Positions 53,094 to 62,994 of a DNA stretch of 64,000 nt are shown in pieces (position 1 is the stretch's first letter; each line of letters opens with the position of its first letter). The position numbers were made by a program, and so were the translations under genes. This stretch comes from Candidatus Accumulibacter adjunctus (GTDB lineage Bacteria; Pseudomonadota; Gammaproteobacteria; Burkholderiales; Rhodocyclaceae): contig JFAX01000011.1 of assembly GCA_000585015.1 (NCBI GenBank), forward strand, positions 19,404-83,403. The letters run 5' to 3'. The notes below the pieces were generated by a model that was not told the origin of the DNA, did not search any database, and saw only the letters and a program-made list of their open reading frames with translations.

Positions 53094-54506
53094 TCAGCGC
53101 GCCGTCTTCATGATCTGCATGCCCTTGAGCAGGTTGAGTGCCTGATTGAGCTGGTAGTCCTTCTTCGACGCCAGTTCACGGCTGGGCATTTCGGCAGCCT
53201 CGTCGGCATCGTCCTTCGGCACGCTGCCCTTCGGCTTCGCCGGCGCCACCGGCTTGGCGGGTTTCGCCGGCGCTTCCTTGGCCGGCGTACTGCCTTCCTT
53301 GTCGTTGTCGAGATGGTGCTCGAGGTTGGCTTCGCGCAAGCGCTCGGCCGAGGTGCCGTTGGCGCTCTCCTCGACGACGATGTCCGGGACGATCCCCTTG
53401 GCCTGGATCGAGCGGCCGGACGGCGTGTAATAGCGCGCGGTCGTCAGCTTGATCGCCGTGTTGCCCGGCAGCGGCAGGACGGTCTGCACGGACCCCTTGC
53501 CGAAGGTGGTGGTGCCGAGGACGACGGCGCGCTTGTGGTCCTGCAACGCGCCGGCGACGATCTCGGAAGCCGACGCCGAGCCACCATTGACGAGTACCAC
53601 CATCGGCACGGAACGCGCCTCCGGCGGCAGGTTCCGGATGTAATCGTCCCGGCTGCCACGCAGGTAGTCGCTCGGCGAGGTCGAATACCGGTGCTTGGCA
53701 TCGGGTGCGCGGCCGTCGGTCGAGGTGACCAGGGTTTCCGGCGGCAGGAAGGCCGCGGAAACTCCGACGGCACTGTTGAGGAGGCCGCCGGGGTCGTTGC
53801 GCAGGTCGAGTACCAAACCCTTCAGTGGCCCATTCCGGAAGAGGTCGTTGAGGTGCTTGACCACCGCCGCGCCCGTGTTCTCCTGGAACGAAGTGATGCG
53901 CAGGTAGCCGTAACCGTCCTCGACCAGTTTCGACTTGACGCTCTGCACCTTGATCACTTCACGCGTCAGGGTGACATTGATCGGTTTTGCCTCCCCCTTG
54001 CGGACGATCGACAGCCTGATCTGCGACTTCGGCTTGCCGCGCATGCGTTTGACGGCCTCCGTCAGCGTCAGTCCCTTGACGAGGGTGTCGTCGATCTTGA
54101 AGATCAGGTCACCGGTCTTGATGCCCGCCCGGTACGCTGGCGTGTCCTCGATCGGCGAGACGACCTTGACGAGGCCGTCTTCCATGCCCACCTCGATGCC
54201 GATGCCGCCAAATTCGCCCTGCGTTCCGACTTGCAGATCCTTGAACGCGTCGGCGTCAAGGTAGCTCGAGTGCGGGTCGAGGTTGGAGAGCATGCCGCTG
54301 ATGGCGTGCGTGATCAGTTTCTTGTCCTCGACCGGCTCGACGTAGCCGCTCTTGATGGCGTTGAAGACTTCCGCAAAGGTGCGCAGTTCCTCGATGGGCA
54401 GGCTGGCGCGTGTTTCCTTGTCAGCGATCGCCGAAAACTGCAGGCTGATCAGCACGCCGCCCAGCAACCCCGCGCCGACCAATCCGGCCTGTCTCAACTT
54501 GCCCAT
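53094..54506 (-). CDS. ctpA: Carboxy-terminal processing protease (S41, CtpA)
   Basis: 470 residues from ATG 54506 with GGAG 8 bases before. Single membrane or signal segment (VGAGLLGGVLISLQF), then the S41 fold: PDZ domain (GIGIEVGMEDGLVKVVSP and AGIKTGDLIFKIDD), and the catalytic SASEIVAGALQD and GTTTFGKGSVQT with Ser and Lys. A proline/alanine/lysine tail (APAKPAKPVAPAKP) may tether it. Cuts periplasmic proteins at the C-terminus; often paired with EnvC in controlling cell-wall hydrolases, and here envC precedes it on the same strand. Confidence 0.95.
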   Translation of the reverse strand: MGKLRQAGLVGAGLLGGVLISLQFSAIADKETRASLPIEELRTFAEVFNAIKSGYVEPVEDKKLITHAISGMLSNLDPHSSYLDADAFKDLQVGTQGEFGGIGIEVGMEDGLVKVVSPIEDTPAYRAGIKTGDLIFKIDDTLVKGLTLTEAVKRMRGKPKSQIRLSIVRKGEAKPINVTLTREVIKVQSVKSKLVEDGYGYLRITSFQENTGAAVVKHLNDLFRNGPLKGLVLDLRNDPGGLLNSAVGVSAAFLPPETLVTSTDGRAPDAKHRYSTSPSDYLRGSRDDYIRNLPPEARSVPMVVLVNGGSASASEIVAGALQDHKRAVVLGTTTFGKGSVQTVLPLPGNTAIKLTTARYYTPSGRSIQAKGIVPDIVVEESANGTSAERLREANLEHHLDNDKEGSTPAKEAPAKPAKPVAPAKPKGSVPKDDADEAAEMPSRELASKKDYQLNQALNLLKGMQIMKTAR

Positions 54507-54654
54507 TCGTCTCACTCCAGTGCGCATCATCTTGTGTGCGTCGCCGATGGGTGGGCAGAAACCGTGCTCAAGCCCGCTGGCTGCTGCACAGGGGGGGTTC
54601 TGCTCGCCCATGCCCGTCGTCCGGGCCCGCTGGCGACGGGTTGTCAACAGGCCT

Positions 54655-56079
54655 TCAGTGCCTGGCGCCGACCCAGGCCATCGGATCGAGCGGTCTGCCC
54701 TGATGGCGCAGCTCGAAGTATAAACCGGATTCCGGATTGCCACCGCTGTTGCCGACGGTGGCGATCACCTCGCCCAAACGCGCTTCCTCGCCGACGTTCT
54801 TCAACAGCGACTCGTTGTTGGCATAGATCGACAGGTAGCCGCCGCCATGATCGACGATCATCAGGTTGCCGAAGCCGCGCATCCATTCGGCGAAGACGAC
54901 CTTGCCGGCGGCGATGCTGCGCACCTCACTGCCATTGCTGGCCAGGATGAACAGGCCCTTCCAGTTGCTCCCCTCCTGTCGCGTGGTGCCAAAGCGATTG
55001 CTGACGGATCCTCGCGTCGGCAGGCGCAACTGTCCCTTCAGACGCGCCAGGCCAGCGGCGCCAGTCGTCGAGGACGCTTCCTCGGCACGACTTGCCGCCG
55101 CTGGCGACACCGCGCGCGTGTCGCCGGCAGCGGCTTCCGCCGGCGATGCCGGCTCGCGGGCTTCGGGGGATCTTGCCGGCTCGCGCCGCTGCGCTTCACG
55201 GCGGGCGTCGCCCGCCTGCGCGGCAAGGATTCGCGCCAGTCGGTCGACGAGTTCAGCCAAGCGCCTCTCATCGCGCTGCAGGCTGCCGATCTCCCGCCGC
55301 TGTGCGGCGATCTGCTCCGAAACCTTGGCAAGAGCCAGTTGCCGCTGCTGTCGTTGCGCAATCAACCGGGCATGCTCCTCTCGCTGCCGGGCCTCGCTGG
55401 TGGCGATCAGATCGGCCTGTTGGCGGGTCTCGCGGGCGAGCGCCTGCTGGCGCTGCAAGTTCGCCTCGATGTCGCGCAGGATCTCGCGCCGTGCACGGCC
55501 GATCATCTCGAGATAGTGGAGGTCGCGCGCCAGCTGGTTCGGGTCATCGCCGTTGAGGAACATGCGCACTGGATCGGGATTGCCCCGCAGGTACTGTCGG
55601 TGCAGGAGGCGTGCCAGTTGCTCCTGCTGCGCGTTGAGTACCCGGCCGAGATCACCCGACTGCCTTTCCAGTTCGTTGAGGCGAGCCCGCAGTCTCTCGG
55701 TCTCGCTCCCCGTTTCGTGCAGTTGGCGTTGGGTGGCCGAGATGGCGCGCTCCGCTTCCTGCAACTGATCGACGGCGTCCCTGCGCGAACCTTCGGCGGC
55801 GCTCATCTGCCGGCGAAGCGCTTCGATCTGGCTGCGCAGCGACTTCAGGTTGCCTTGCTTTTCAGCCACCTCGCCAGCGGCCGCCGGGTCCACGCCGGCC
55901 GCCGGGTGACGACTGCCGGCCATCGCTGCCGGCACCAGAGCGCCGAGCAGCAGGGCGAGGAGGCCCAGGCAGCGCCAGTTCGAGGCTGCGAAGGCGGCGG
56001 GCGCTTCGCTCCTGGCCGTCGTCGCTCGGCTGTTCGGCCCCGCTCTCGCCTGCCGACAGCCGCTCGAGGTGACCATCGC
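54655..56079 (-). CDS. envC: Murein hydrolase activator EnvC
   Basis: 474 residues from ATG 56079; longer frame upstream is less likely. Signal/TM helix WRCLGLLALLLGALVPAAMA, then long coiled coil (about 70-330) rich in Arg/Glu/Gln with many heptads (LKSLRSQIEALRRQM), Ala/Ser/Pro linker, and C-terminal LytM domain (RGSVSNRFGTTR, IVDHGGGYLSIYANN, GLYFELRHQGRPLDP). The zinc ligands of active LytM are replaced (NWKGLF, YANN, YFELR), as in EnvC, which activates amidases rather than cutting wall. Followed by ctpA. Confidence 0.92.
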   Translation of the reverse strand, partial: AMVTSSGCRQARAGPNSRATTARSEAPAAFAASNWRCLGLLALLLGALVPAAMAGSRHPAAGVDPAAAGEVAEKQGNLKSLRSQIEALRRQMSAAEGSRRDAVDQLQEAERAISATQRQLHETGSETERLRARLNELERQSGDLGRVLNAQQEQLARLLHRQYLRGNPDPVRMFLNGDDPNQLARDLHYLEMIGRARREILRDIEANLQRQQALARETRQQADLIATSEARQREEHARLIAQRQQRQLALAKVSEQIAAQRREIGSLQRDERRLAELVDRLARILAAQAGDARREAQRREPARSPEAREPASPAEAAAGDTRAVSPAAASRAEEASSTTGAAGLARLKGQLRLPTRGSVSNRFGTTRQEGSNWKGLFILASNGSEVRSIAAGKVVFAEWMRGFGNLMIVDHGGGYLSIYANNESLLKNVGEEARLGEVIATVGNSGGNPESGLYFELRHQGRPLDPMAWVGARH

Positions 56080-56262
56080 GCTGCCTTGTTCGCGCCGGAA
56101 ACTTTCGTCGGTGGTGCGCGAGAAGCGCTCGTGGGTCGGTCTGATGCTCGCCAATGAACGAAGCCGGTCCTGCAGGAACGTGAGAAGGCTGTGCCCGAAC
56201 GCCGACGCGAGGCGCCGCAAGCCGCCGAAATGCGGGGGCACTCCGTAGATCAGGCTTTTCTT

Positions 56263-56281
56263 TTATAATGCGCGATTATAA
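56263..56281. promoter_or_regulatory. ArsR-type operator over divergent -10 elements
   Basis: Inverted repeat TTATAAT-GCGCG-ATTATAA. Each arm contains TATAAT, so it lies on a -10 box for both directions: envC (left) and the ArsR gene (right, start 56306). Fits binding of the ArsR-family protein encoded next to it. Confidence 0.65.
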
Positions 56282-56305
56282 GATAAACGGCGATGCTGGC
56301 GAGAC

Positions 56306-56614
56306 GTGCCCATCAAGACGAGTCTGATCGACAAGCAGGAGCACATCGAGCAAGCGGCACGCGCGCTGAAATCGATCTCGCACCCGTTGCGCCTGAAGAT
56401 CCTGTGCGTGATCGGGGACCAGGAGGCATGCGTGCAGGAGATCGTCGAGGCGGTTGGCACCTCGCAGAGCAACATCTCGCAACATCTCGCGATTCTGCGC
56501 GAAAAAGGTATATTGCTTGCCCGCAAGGAGGCCCACCGTGTCTTTTATCGGGTCGGCGATGAGCGGACATTGCAGCTCATCGGCATGATGCGCGAGGTAT
56601 TCTGCGGCGGCTAA
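56306..56614 (+). CDS. ArsR-family regulator, likely persulfide/sulfide sensor (BigR/YgaV type)
   Basis: 102 residues from GTG 56306. Winged helix: HPLRLKILCVIGD, GTSQSNISQHLAILREKGIL. Cys42 (EACVQEI) and Cys100 (REVFCGG) sit where the dithiol pair of BigR/SqrR/YgaV lies, not at the arsenic or SmtB zinc sites; Cys34 is extra. Sulfide-oxidising conditions would link the two cysteines and release the DNA. It is followed by a membrane rhodanese and a glutaredoxin gene, as expected for sulfane-sulphur handling. The operator is 56263-56281. Assignment of the ligand is inference. Confidence 0.82.
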   Translation: MPIKTSLIDKQEHIEQAARALKSISHPLRLKILCVIGDQEACVQEIVEAVGTSQSNISQHLAILREKGILLARKEAHRVFYRVGDERTLQLIGMMREVFCGG

Positions 56615-56696
56615 GGCGGCAGCTTGGTGCCCCGCTTCAAGCCATCGCCTGCCAGCGCCTCTTGCGTCTGGTGGTCGCCATCGGTATCTGGAGCCT

Positions 56697-57119
56697 GTGT
56701 TGGAATTCGTACAACAGAACATCTTTCTCATTGCCATCGCAATAGTCAGCGGCGGCATGTTGCTGGTGCTGACGTTCCGCCGCCCGGGCGGAGCGAAAGC
56801 GGTCACGGCGAGTGAGGCGACGATGCTGATCAACCGCGAGAGCGCGCAGGTGATCGACATCCGCGACCCGAATGAGTACATCGCCGGGCATCTCGTCGAC
56901 TCGCGCAACATTCCGGCGGCTTCGTTGGCGGAGCGTGCTGGCGAACTCGAGCAGTTCAAGGAGAAGCCGTTGATTCTCGTCTGCCAGTCCGGAGCGCGGT
57001 CGCAGGTGGCCTGCGGGACGCTTGGCAAACTGGGCTTCGTACGCGTGCACAATCTGGAAGGGGGTATCGCCGCGTGGGGCGAGGCCGGGCTGCCGCTGAA
57101 GAAGGGGGCGCGTCGATGA
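56697..57119 (+). CDS. Membrane-anchored rhodanese
   Basis: 140 residues from GTG 56697. One N-terminal helix (NIFLIAIAIVSGGMLLVLTF), then a single rhodanese domain: VIDIRDPNEYIAGHLVDSRNIP, and the active-site loop LVCQSGARSQVA with Cys96. It moves sulfane sulphur to a thiol acceptor. It lies between the ArsR-type sensor and grxC, as ygaV-ygaP in E. coli, so it may handle persulfides. Overlaps grxC by 4 bp. Confidence 0.9.
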   Translation: MLEFVQQNIFLIAIAIVSGGMLLVLTFRRPGGAKAVTASEATMLINRESAQVIDIRDPNEYIAGHLVDSRNIPAASLAERAGELEQFKEKPLILVCQSGARSQVACGTLGKLGFVRVHNLEGGIAAWGEAGLPLKKGARR

Positions 57120-57391
57120 GCGTTCGGGTGCCGGTGCTGATGTACTCGACGGCGGTCTGCCCCTACTGCATCCGCGCCGAACAACTCCTCCGCGCCCGGG
57201 GCGTCGCCGAGATCGAGAAGGTGCGGATCGATCTCGATCCCGAACGGCGCAGCGAAATGCAGGTACGGACTGGCCGACGCACCGTGCCGCAGATCTTCAT
57301 TGGCGCAACACACGTTGGCGGTGCCGACGACTTGGTTGCACTCGATCGTTCCGGCAAGCTGCTGCCACTCCTCGCCGGCGAGAGTGCCTGA
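57116..57391 (+). CDS. grxC: Glutaredoxin 3
   Basis: 91 residues from ATG 57116. Dithiol active site Cys15-Pro-Tyr-Cys18 (STAVCPYCIR), TVPQIFIG with the cis-Pro, and HVGGADDL. It reduces protein disulphides and glutathionylated proteins. ATGA overlap with the rhodanese gene; secB follows after 54 bp. Confidence 0.95.
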   Translation: MSVRVPVLMYSTAVCPYCIRAEQLLRARGVAEIEKVRIDLDPERRSEMQVRTGRRTVPQIFIGATHVGGADDLVALDRSGKLLPLLAGESA

Positions 57392-57445
57392 GCCCTGGTT
57401 GCCGGGTTTCGTTGATCCATTTTCTACCCTTGGCCGAAAGCTACC

Positions 57446-57913
57446 ATGAGCGAACAAGAAAACCCCGTATTTGCAATCGAGAAGATCTATATCAAGGATT
57501 TCTCGCTGGAGGTGCCCAATGCGCCCCAGATTTTTCTCGAGCGCGAGTCACCCCAGGTCGGCATCCAGTTGCAGAGCAATGCGCAGGCTATCGGCGAAGG
57601 AATCTTCGAGGTCACGCTGACCACCACCGTGACCTCCAAGATCGGGGAGAAGACCGTATTCCTCGTCGAGGTTGGGCAGGCGGGCATCTTTCGCGTGCAG
57701 AACGTGCCAAGCGAGAACATGGATCCGCTGCTGTCGATCGCCTGTCCCAACATCCTCTTCCCGTACGCGCGCGAGGCGGTGTCCGATGCCGTCACTCGTG
57801 CTGGCTTCGCGCCCGTGATGCTGCAGCCGGTGAACTTCGAAGCGCTCTACATGTCTCGCCTGCAACAGCAGCAGGAAGCGGCCGGTGGTGCGGCCGGCGA
57901 GGCGACGGCCTGA
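57446..57913 (+). CDS. secB: Protein-export chaperone SecB
   Basis: 155 residues. IEKIYIKDFSLEVPNAPQIF and CPNILFPYAREAVSDAVTRAGFAPVMLQPVNF are SecB signature blocks. Binds unfolded preproteins for SecA. grxC-secB is a standard order. 54-bp gap before it; 3 bp to the next gene. Confidence 0.97.
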   Translation: MSEQENPVFAIEKIYIKDFSLEVPNAPQIFLERESPQVGIQLQSNAQAIGEGIFEVTLTTTVTSKIGEKTVFLVEVGQAGIFRVQNVPSENMDPLLSIACPNILFPYAREAVSDAVTRAGFAPVMLQPVNFEALYMSRLQQQQEAAGGAAGEATA

Positions 57914-57916
57914 GCC

Positions 57917-58351
57917 ATGCCGCGCTTGCTCGGCGCGTTGCTTGCGGCCGGTCTGGCGGCGCCAGCGTTGGCCATCGAGTATCGCACCGTCGACGTGCCG
58001 ACCGTCCTTTATGACGCGCCGTCGCAGAGGGGGGGCAAGTCGTTCGTCATCCGGCGCGGGACCCCGGTCGAACTCGTGGTCAACCTCGAAGGATGGTCAA
58101 AGGTGCGTGATGCCGATGGCGGGTTGGCCTGGATCGAGGCAAAGCACCTCGTCAAGCGGCGGACTGTCATCGTCACCACGCCGCGCGCCCAGATCCGGCT
58201 GAGTCCCGAGGAGTCGGCACCCATCGCCTTTGAGGCGGCCAGAAATGTGTCGCTGAACTTTCTCGAGACCGCCCCGGGTGGTTGGGTCAAGGTGCGTCAT
58301 CGCGACGGCGAAACGGGCTTCGTGCGCGCCAACCAGGTCTGGGGCCTGTGA
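57917..58351 (+). CDS. Exported SH3-domain protein
   Basis: 144 residues, signal peptide LLGALLAAGLAAPALA, then two SH3b-like repeats: EYRTVDVPTVLYDAPSQRGGK and VELVVNLEGWSKVRDADGGLAWI; and IVTTPRAQIRLSPEES and WVKVRHRDGETGFVRANQVWGL. SH3b domains bind peptidoglycan or act in the periplasm. Three bp after secB, so probably in the same transcript. Proteins of this type occur between secB and gpsA in betaproteobacteria; function unknown. Confidence 0.82.
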   Translation: MPRLLGALLAAGLAAPALAIEYRTVDVPTVLYDAPSQRGGKSFVIRRGTPVELVVNLEGWSKVRDADGGLAWIEAKHLVKRRTVIVTTPRAQIRLSPEESAPIAFEAARNVSLNFLETAPGGWVKVRHRDGETGFVRANQVWGL

Positions 58352-58876
58352 GCTGACGGTCCGTCGCATTGTAGCTGGTCGAGCCGACGGGCGGCCGGTC
58401 GCGATTGCCGGGCTTCCTTCCCTGCTGCTGGCCGTTGGTGCTCGCGCGCCGAGTCTGCGTCTCGGCTTCGCGCGGCCTGCGATCCCCGTTTGACGAGACG
58501 CATTGCCCGCCGCGGAACATGCCGTTCCTGCGGTCGCGTCTGTCTTCACCGACGGTCCATTTCCTGCCCGTGCGCCGCACCCGGCGGCACCAACTGTGCC
58601 GGATCCTCGGGACAAGGGCGATCGTCGGTGCTGCGCCTGCCACGCGCCGCTATTCACCCGTTCCCCGCTGACCGCGCGGTCACACCCTGGGTCATCCTCG
58701 GTACGGGCCGGTCGAGGCCCGGTTGCGCCATCGAACCGCAATGTGGGCCTGCGATGCTGCGGCGGCCGTCCGCTCGGTGTCGATCGAGCAGCGCGCGCAG
58801 GTGTTTGCGGCAAGCGGGCATGAAACGTGCTTGCCCACTCCGTGCGTTTCTTGTTTCAAAGGAGGTATGCACGAAC
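58352..58876. other. 525-bp intergenic region before the Old Yellow Enzyme gene
   Basis: I see no convincing gene. Several short frames on both strands have biased composition only. It should carry the promoter of the downstream gene; no clear -10/-35 pair or hairpin was recognised. Confidence 0.45.
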
Positions 58877-59998
58877 ATGCACAAGAGTCTATTTTCTCGC
58901 CATACGCTGGCCGGGCTGCGCCTGGCCAATCGCATCGTCATGGCACCGATGAACCGCAACCGTGCCTGTGACACACAACTCGCGCCGACCGCGATGAGCG
59001 CGCTGTATTACGCTCAGCGGGCGTCGGCGGGGCTGATCGTTGCCGAGGGGACTCCGGTCTCGCCGCAGGCCCGCGGTTGCGCGCGCACTCCGGGAATCTA
59101 CACGCCGGCACAGATTGTCGCCTGGCGCAACGTCACGCGCGCGGTGCACCGAGCGGCTGGGCGCATCTACCTGCAGTTGTGGCATGTCGGGCGTGTCGGC
59201 CACTGCAGCCTGCGGGCTGATGGTTCGCCACCCGTCGGACCGAGCACCATCGGCTTGAGCGCCGACCGGGTGCCGGTCCTCGCAGGCGGCCACGAGCCGG
59301 TTCTGGTTCCTTGCCATCCACCTCGTGCGCTACGCACGCACGAAGTCCGCGAGGTGGTGGCGGATTTTGCGCGTGCCGCAGCGAACAGCCTGGCAGCCGG
59401 CTTCGACGGGGTCGAGATCCATGCCGCCAATGGCTATCTCTTCGATCAGTTCCGTTGTCCCTACCTCAACGATCGCAGCGACGAATATGGCGGTACGACA
59501 GGAAGACGCTGGCGCTTCCTGCTCGAGACGGTAGCGGCGGTTGCCTCGGTGGTCGGCAGCGAGCGCGTCGGCGTCCGCATCTCGCCGCTGGGGGTCGCAC
59601 ACGAGATGCAGCCCGATCCGGCGCCGCTGTTCACCTATGGCCAACTGGCGTACCAACTCGCTCGCATGCGGGTCGGCTACCTGCACGTGTATGACCAGTC
59701 CGCGAGCTGGATTCACGATCCTGCCAGCGAATTGCTGCAGCACCTGCGAGCGTGTTACGGCGGCAGCATCATCCTCTGCGGCGGATTCGACCGGCAGCGC
59801 GCCGAAGCTGCATTGTCCTCGGACAACGCCGATCTGGTCGCCTTCGGCAAGCACTTCATCGCCAACCCGGATCTCGTCCACCGTCTGCGGATCGGCGCGC
59901 CCCTTGCGGCCTACGACGCAAAGACGATCTACAAGGGGGGCGAAAGCGGCTACATCGACTATCCCTCACTCGCCGAGGAGGCGGTTGCCGAAGCCTGA
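58877..59998 (+). CDS. Old Yellow Enzyme family alkene reductase (NemA-like)
   Basis: 373 residues from ATG 58877 with GGAGG 10 bases upstream. FMN-binding TIM barrel: LANRIVMAPMNRNRA, LQLWHVGRVGH, GFDGVEIHAANGYLFDQFRCPYLNDRSDEYGG and ANPDLVHRLRIG. It reduces C=C bonds of enals, nitro-compounds or similar with NADPH. The catalytic Tyr region (NDRSDEYGG) is kept. Stand-alone gene; 223 bp to the next. Confidence 0.92.
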   Translation: MHKSLFSRHTLAGLRLANRIVMAPMNRNRACDTQLAPTAMSALYYAQRASAGLIVAEGTPVSPQARGCARTPGIYTPAQIVAWRNVTRAVHRAAGRIYLQLWHVGRVGHCSLRADGSPPVGPSTIGLSADRVPVLAGGHEPVLVPCHPPRALRTHEVREVVADFARAAANSLAAGFDGVEIHAANGYLFDQFRCPYLNDRSDEYGGTTGRRWRFLLETVAAVASVVGSERVGVRISPLGVAHEMQPDPAPLFTYGQLAYQLARMRVGYLHVYDQSASWIHDPASELLQHLRACYGGSIILCGGFDRQRAEAALSSDNADLVAFGKHFIANPDLVHRLRIGAPLAAYDAKTIYKGGESGYIDYPSLAEEAVAEA

Positions 59999-60221
59999 GA
60001 CCCGACGCCCGGTGGTGCCGTGGCCGGCGCTCTTCAGGTAGCCTTGAATCGGTCGTTGTCGTGGCTGAGCACGGGCGCTTGAGTCGACGATGCAGGTGCG
60101 CGGTCGCGACGACCTGCCGGTCCGACGATGGCCGCGTGGATCGCCTTATACTGACGGGAGTGGGCTATCGGACGCCAGTCCCCGCCCCGACCCGGTAGCC
60201 GATCACCTCAGGAGACAAACC

Positions 60222-62225
60222 ATGCCTCTATCCTCCCACCCCATGGCCTCTTCGCTGCGTGCTTCGGATACCGGCAAGATCGTCACCGCCGACGAAGCGG
60301 TGCGGCTGATTCGTGACGGCGACACGATCGCCACCAGCGGCTTCGTCGGCATCGGCTTTGCCGAGAACATCGCCATCGCTCTCGAGGAGCGTTTTCTCGC
60401 CAGTCAGGGCAGCGACCCCGAGGGCCTCGGCAGACCGCGCAACCTGACCCTGGTGTATGCCGCGGGGCAGGGCGACGGCAAGGCGCGGGGGCTCAACCAT
60501 TTCGGCCACGACGGGATGCTCGCGCGCGTGATTGGTGGTCACTGGGGTCTCGTGCCGAAGCTGCAGGCGCTGGCGGTGGCCGACCGCGTCCAGGCCTACA
60601 ACCTGCCGCAGGGGGTGATCGCACACCTGTTTCGCGACATCGCAGCCGGCAAGCCGGGGACGATCACCCGTGTCGGACTTGGCACCTTCGTTGATCCACG
60701 GTTTGGCGGTGGCAGACTGAACGCGTCGACCAGCGAGGAACTCGTCCGCGTGCTGCCGATCGATGGCGAGGAGTACCTGTTCTACAAGGCCTTTCCGATT
60801 CATGTCGGAATCATCCGCGGCACCACTGCCGACGCCGACGGCAACGTGACGATGGAGCGGGAAGCGCTGACGCTGGAAGCACAGGCGATCGCGATGGCGG
60901 CGCGGAACTCGGGTGGTGTGGTCATCGTCCAGGTCGAGCGCATCGCCGAGCGTGGCACGCTCAATCCGCGGCAAGTGAAGATCCCGGGGGTTCTGGTGGA
61001 CTGTGTCGTGGTTGCCGAGAAGCCGGAATACCACATGCAGACCTTCGGCGAACAGTACAGCGCGGCATTTGCCGGTGAGATCCGCGTACCGCTGTCGGCG
61101 ATTCAGCCGATGCCGATGAGCGAACGCAAGATCATCGTGCGCCGCGCGGCGTTCGAGCTGCAGGCCAACGCCGTGGTCAACCTCGGGATCGGCATGCCCG
61201 AAGGGATCGCGAGCGTTGCCGCCGAGGAGAAGATCTCCGATCTGGTGACGATGACCGCCGAACCCGGAGTGATTGGCGGGATCCCTGCGGGCGGGCTCAA
61301 CTTCGGTGCGGCGACCAACGCGCAGGCGATCATCGATCAGCCGAGTCAGTTCGATTTCTATGACGGCGGCGGTCTTGACCTGGCCTTTCTCGGTCTCGCC
61401 CAGGCGGATCGCCAGGGCAACCTGAATGTCTCGCGCTTCGGCCCGCGTCTGGCTGGCGCCGGTGGTTTCATCAACATCTCGCAGAACGCCAGGAAGGTGG
61501 TCTTCGTCGGCACCTTCACTGCTGGCCAGCTCGAGGTGACGGTCGAGGAGGGTCGCCTGCGCATCCTGCGCGATGGCCAGGCCAGGAAGTTCGTCAACGA
61601 GGTCGAGCACAGGACCTTCAGCGGCCGCGAAGCGCAGCGACGAGGCCTGACGGTGCTCTACATCACCGAACGTTGCGTTTTCCGCCTCTGTTCCGAGGGG
61701 CTCGAGCTGGTCGAGATCGCGCCGGGTGTCGACCTGCAACGCGACATTCTCGACCGGATGGACTTCGTTCCGGTGATGCACTCGGCGCCGCTTCTGATGG
61801 ACCCGCGGATCTTCCGCGACGAACCGATGAAACTGCGTTCGCAGCTGCTGGCGCTGCCGCTCGCCGAGCGCCTCTCCTACGATGCGGCGAAGAACATCCT
61901 GTTCATCAACTTCGAGGGGCTTGACATCCGTAGCCCGGCCGACATCGAGGCGGTGCGGCGGGCGGTCATCGAGCGGCTGGCGCCCGTCGGCCGGCGGGTG
62001 AATGCCGTGGTCAACTATGACCGGTTCTCGATCCTGCCCGAACTGGTCGACGAGTACATCGAGATGGTCAAGGGCCTGATGGAGACCTGCTATCACGATG
62101 TGACGCGCTTCACCTCGAACACCTTCCTGCGTGCCCGGCTGCGCGAGGCCCTCGAGAAGCGGCAGATCGCTGCGCGCAGCTTCGGCACTGCTGCCGAAGC
62201 AGAGGCAGAGCTCGGGCGTCGCTGA
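60222..62225 (+). CDS. Acyl-CoA:carboxylate CoA-transferase, fused alpha and beta parts
   Basis: 667 residues from ATG 60222 with AGGAG 10 bases upstream. Family I CoA-transferase: alpha half at about 20-290 ([22 protein letters not shown]-like [14 protein letters not shown]), beta half from 310, with catalytic Glu347 in [30 protein letters not shown] precedes. The C-terminal 100 residues ([24 protein letters not shown] on) are an extra domain. Similar to propionate/acetoacetate CoA-transferases; substrate unknown. Confidence 0.9.
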   Translation: MPLSSHPMASSLRASDTGKIVTADEAVRLIRDGDTIATSGFVGIGFAENIAIALEERFLASQGSDPEGLGRPRNLTLVYAAGQGDGKARGLNHFGHDGMLARVIGGHWGLVPKLQALAVADRVQAYNLPQGVIAHLFRDIAAGKPGTITRVGLGTFVDPRFGGGRLNASTSEELVRVLPIDGEEYLFYKAFPIHVGIIRGTTADADGNVTMEREALTLEAQAIAMAARNSGGVVIVQVERIAERGTLNPRQVKIPGVLVDCVVVAEKPEYHMQTFGEQYSAAFAGEIRVPLSAIQPMPMSERKIIVRRAAFELQANAVVNLGIGMPEGIASVAAEEKISDLVTMTAEPGVIGGIPAGGLNFGAATNAQAIIDQPSQFDFYDGGGLDLAFLGLAQADRQGNLNVSRFGPRLAGAGGFINISQNARKVVFVGTFTAGQLEVTVEEGRLRILRDGQARKFVNEVEHRTFSGREAQRRGLTVLYITERCVFRLCSEGLELVEIAPGVDLQRDILDRMDFVPVMHSAPLLMDPRIFRDEPMKLRSQLLALPLAERLSYDAAKNILFINFEGLDIRSPADIEAVRRAVIERLAPVGRRVNAVVNYDRFSILPELVDEYIEMVKGLMETCYHDVTRFTSNTFLRARLREALEKRQIAARSFGTAAEAEAELGRR

Positions 62226-62262
62226 ACGACCACGACCGCCAGCTGCCGTCCGGAGGAGAAGC

Positions 62263-62991
62263 ATGCAAAGACTGCTCGCGCTCATCGGCCCGTTGCCCTT
62301 CATCGGCCTGGCGATCGTCGCCGCAGGTCTGTCGCTGGCGGTGGCCGTCTGGCTGTTCGACACGCTGTCCGTCGGCCTGCTCGCGGTCAGCAACTCGGGC
62401 TGGCGTTACGCTCTGACCGGTTTGCTGTTGGCTGCCTGCTACTTTGTCTACGGTCTGACGCTGCTCTGCGTCGCGCCGCTGTTGAACTTCGTGCTCGGTG
62501 GGCGCCTGCGGCCGTACCGTGGCTCGGCGGTGTCGCTGACCGCCCTGCGCTGGTATGTACACTGCACGCTGACGCTCGTGGTCCGCTATTCCTTTCTCGA
62601 ATTCGTGACGCCGTCACCCTTTGCCCAACTCTATTATCGGCTGATGGGGATGCGCATCGGGCACAACGTGACGATCAATTCGACTGCCCTCGCCGATCCA
62701 TCGCTGCTCGAGATGGGAGACGGCGTGACGATCGGCGGTTCGGCCAGCATCATGGCGCACTATGCACAGGGCGGCTACCTGGTGATTGCTCCAGTCCGGA
62801 TCGCGGCCGGTGCGACCATCGGCCTGCGGGCGATCGTCATGGGCGGTGTCGAGGTCGGCGAGAGGGCCAAGGTTCTTGCCGGTTCTTTCGTCCTCCCCAA
62901 CACACGCATTCCGGCTGGCGAAACCTGGGCCGGGATACCGGCGCGGCGGGTTGAACCCGAGCGCCTCGACGTCCCCAGCGGAGCCGCCTGA
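62263..62991 (+). CDS. Membrane-linked left-handed beta-helix acyltransferase
   Basis: 242 residues from ATG 62263. Three N-terminal helices (PFIGLAIVAAGLSLAVAVWLF, ALTGLLLAACYFVYGLTLL and LNFVLGG), then hexapeptide repeats (IGHNVTINSTALADPSLLEMGDGVTIGG, APVRIAAGATIGLRAIVMGGVEVGERAKV). Fold as in O-acetyltransferases and NeuD/WbbJ types. It is 3 bp before the PAP2-like gene, so the two may act on one lipid or sugar. Confidence 0.8.
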   Translation: MQRLLALIGPLPFIGLAIVAAGLSLAVAVWLFDTLSVGLLAVSNSGWRYALTGLLLAACYFVYGLTLLCVAPLLNFVLGGRLRPYRGSAVSLTALRWYVHCTLTLVVRYSFLEFVTPSPFAQLYYRLMGMRIGHNVTINSTALADPSLLEMGDGVTIGGSASIMAHYAQGGYLVIAPVRIAAGATIGLRAIVMGGVEVGERAKVLAGSFVLPNTRIPAGETWAGIPARRVEPERLDVPSGAA

Positions 62992-62994
62992 GCG

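Noticed and set aside
60228..62393. 721-codon open frame on - strand opposite the CoA-transferase gene
   Set aside because: Antisense to a clear enzyme gene with catalytic Glu and RBS.
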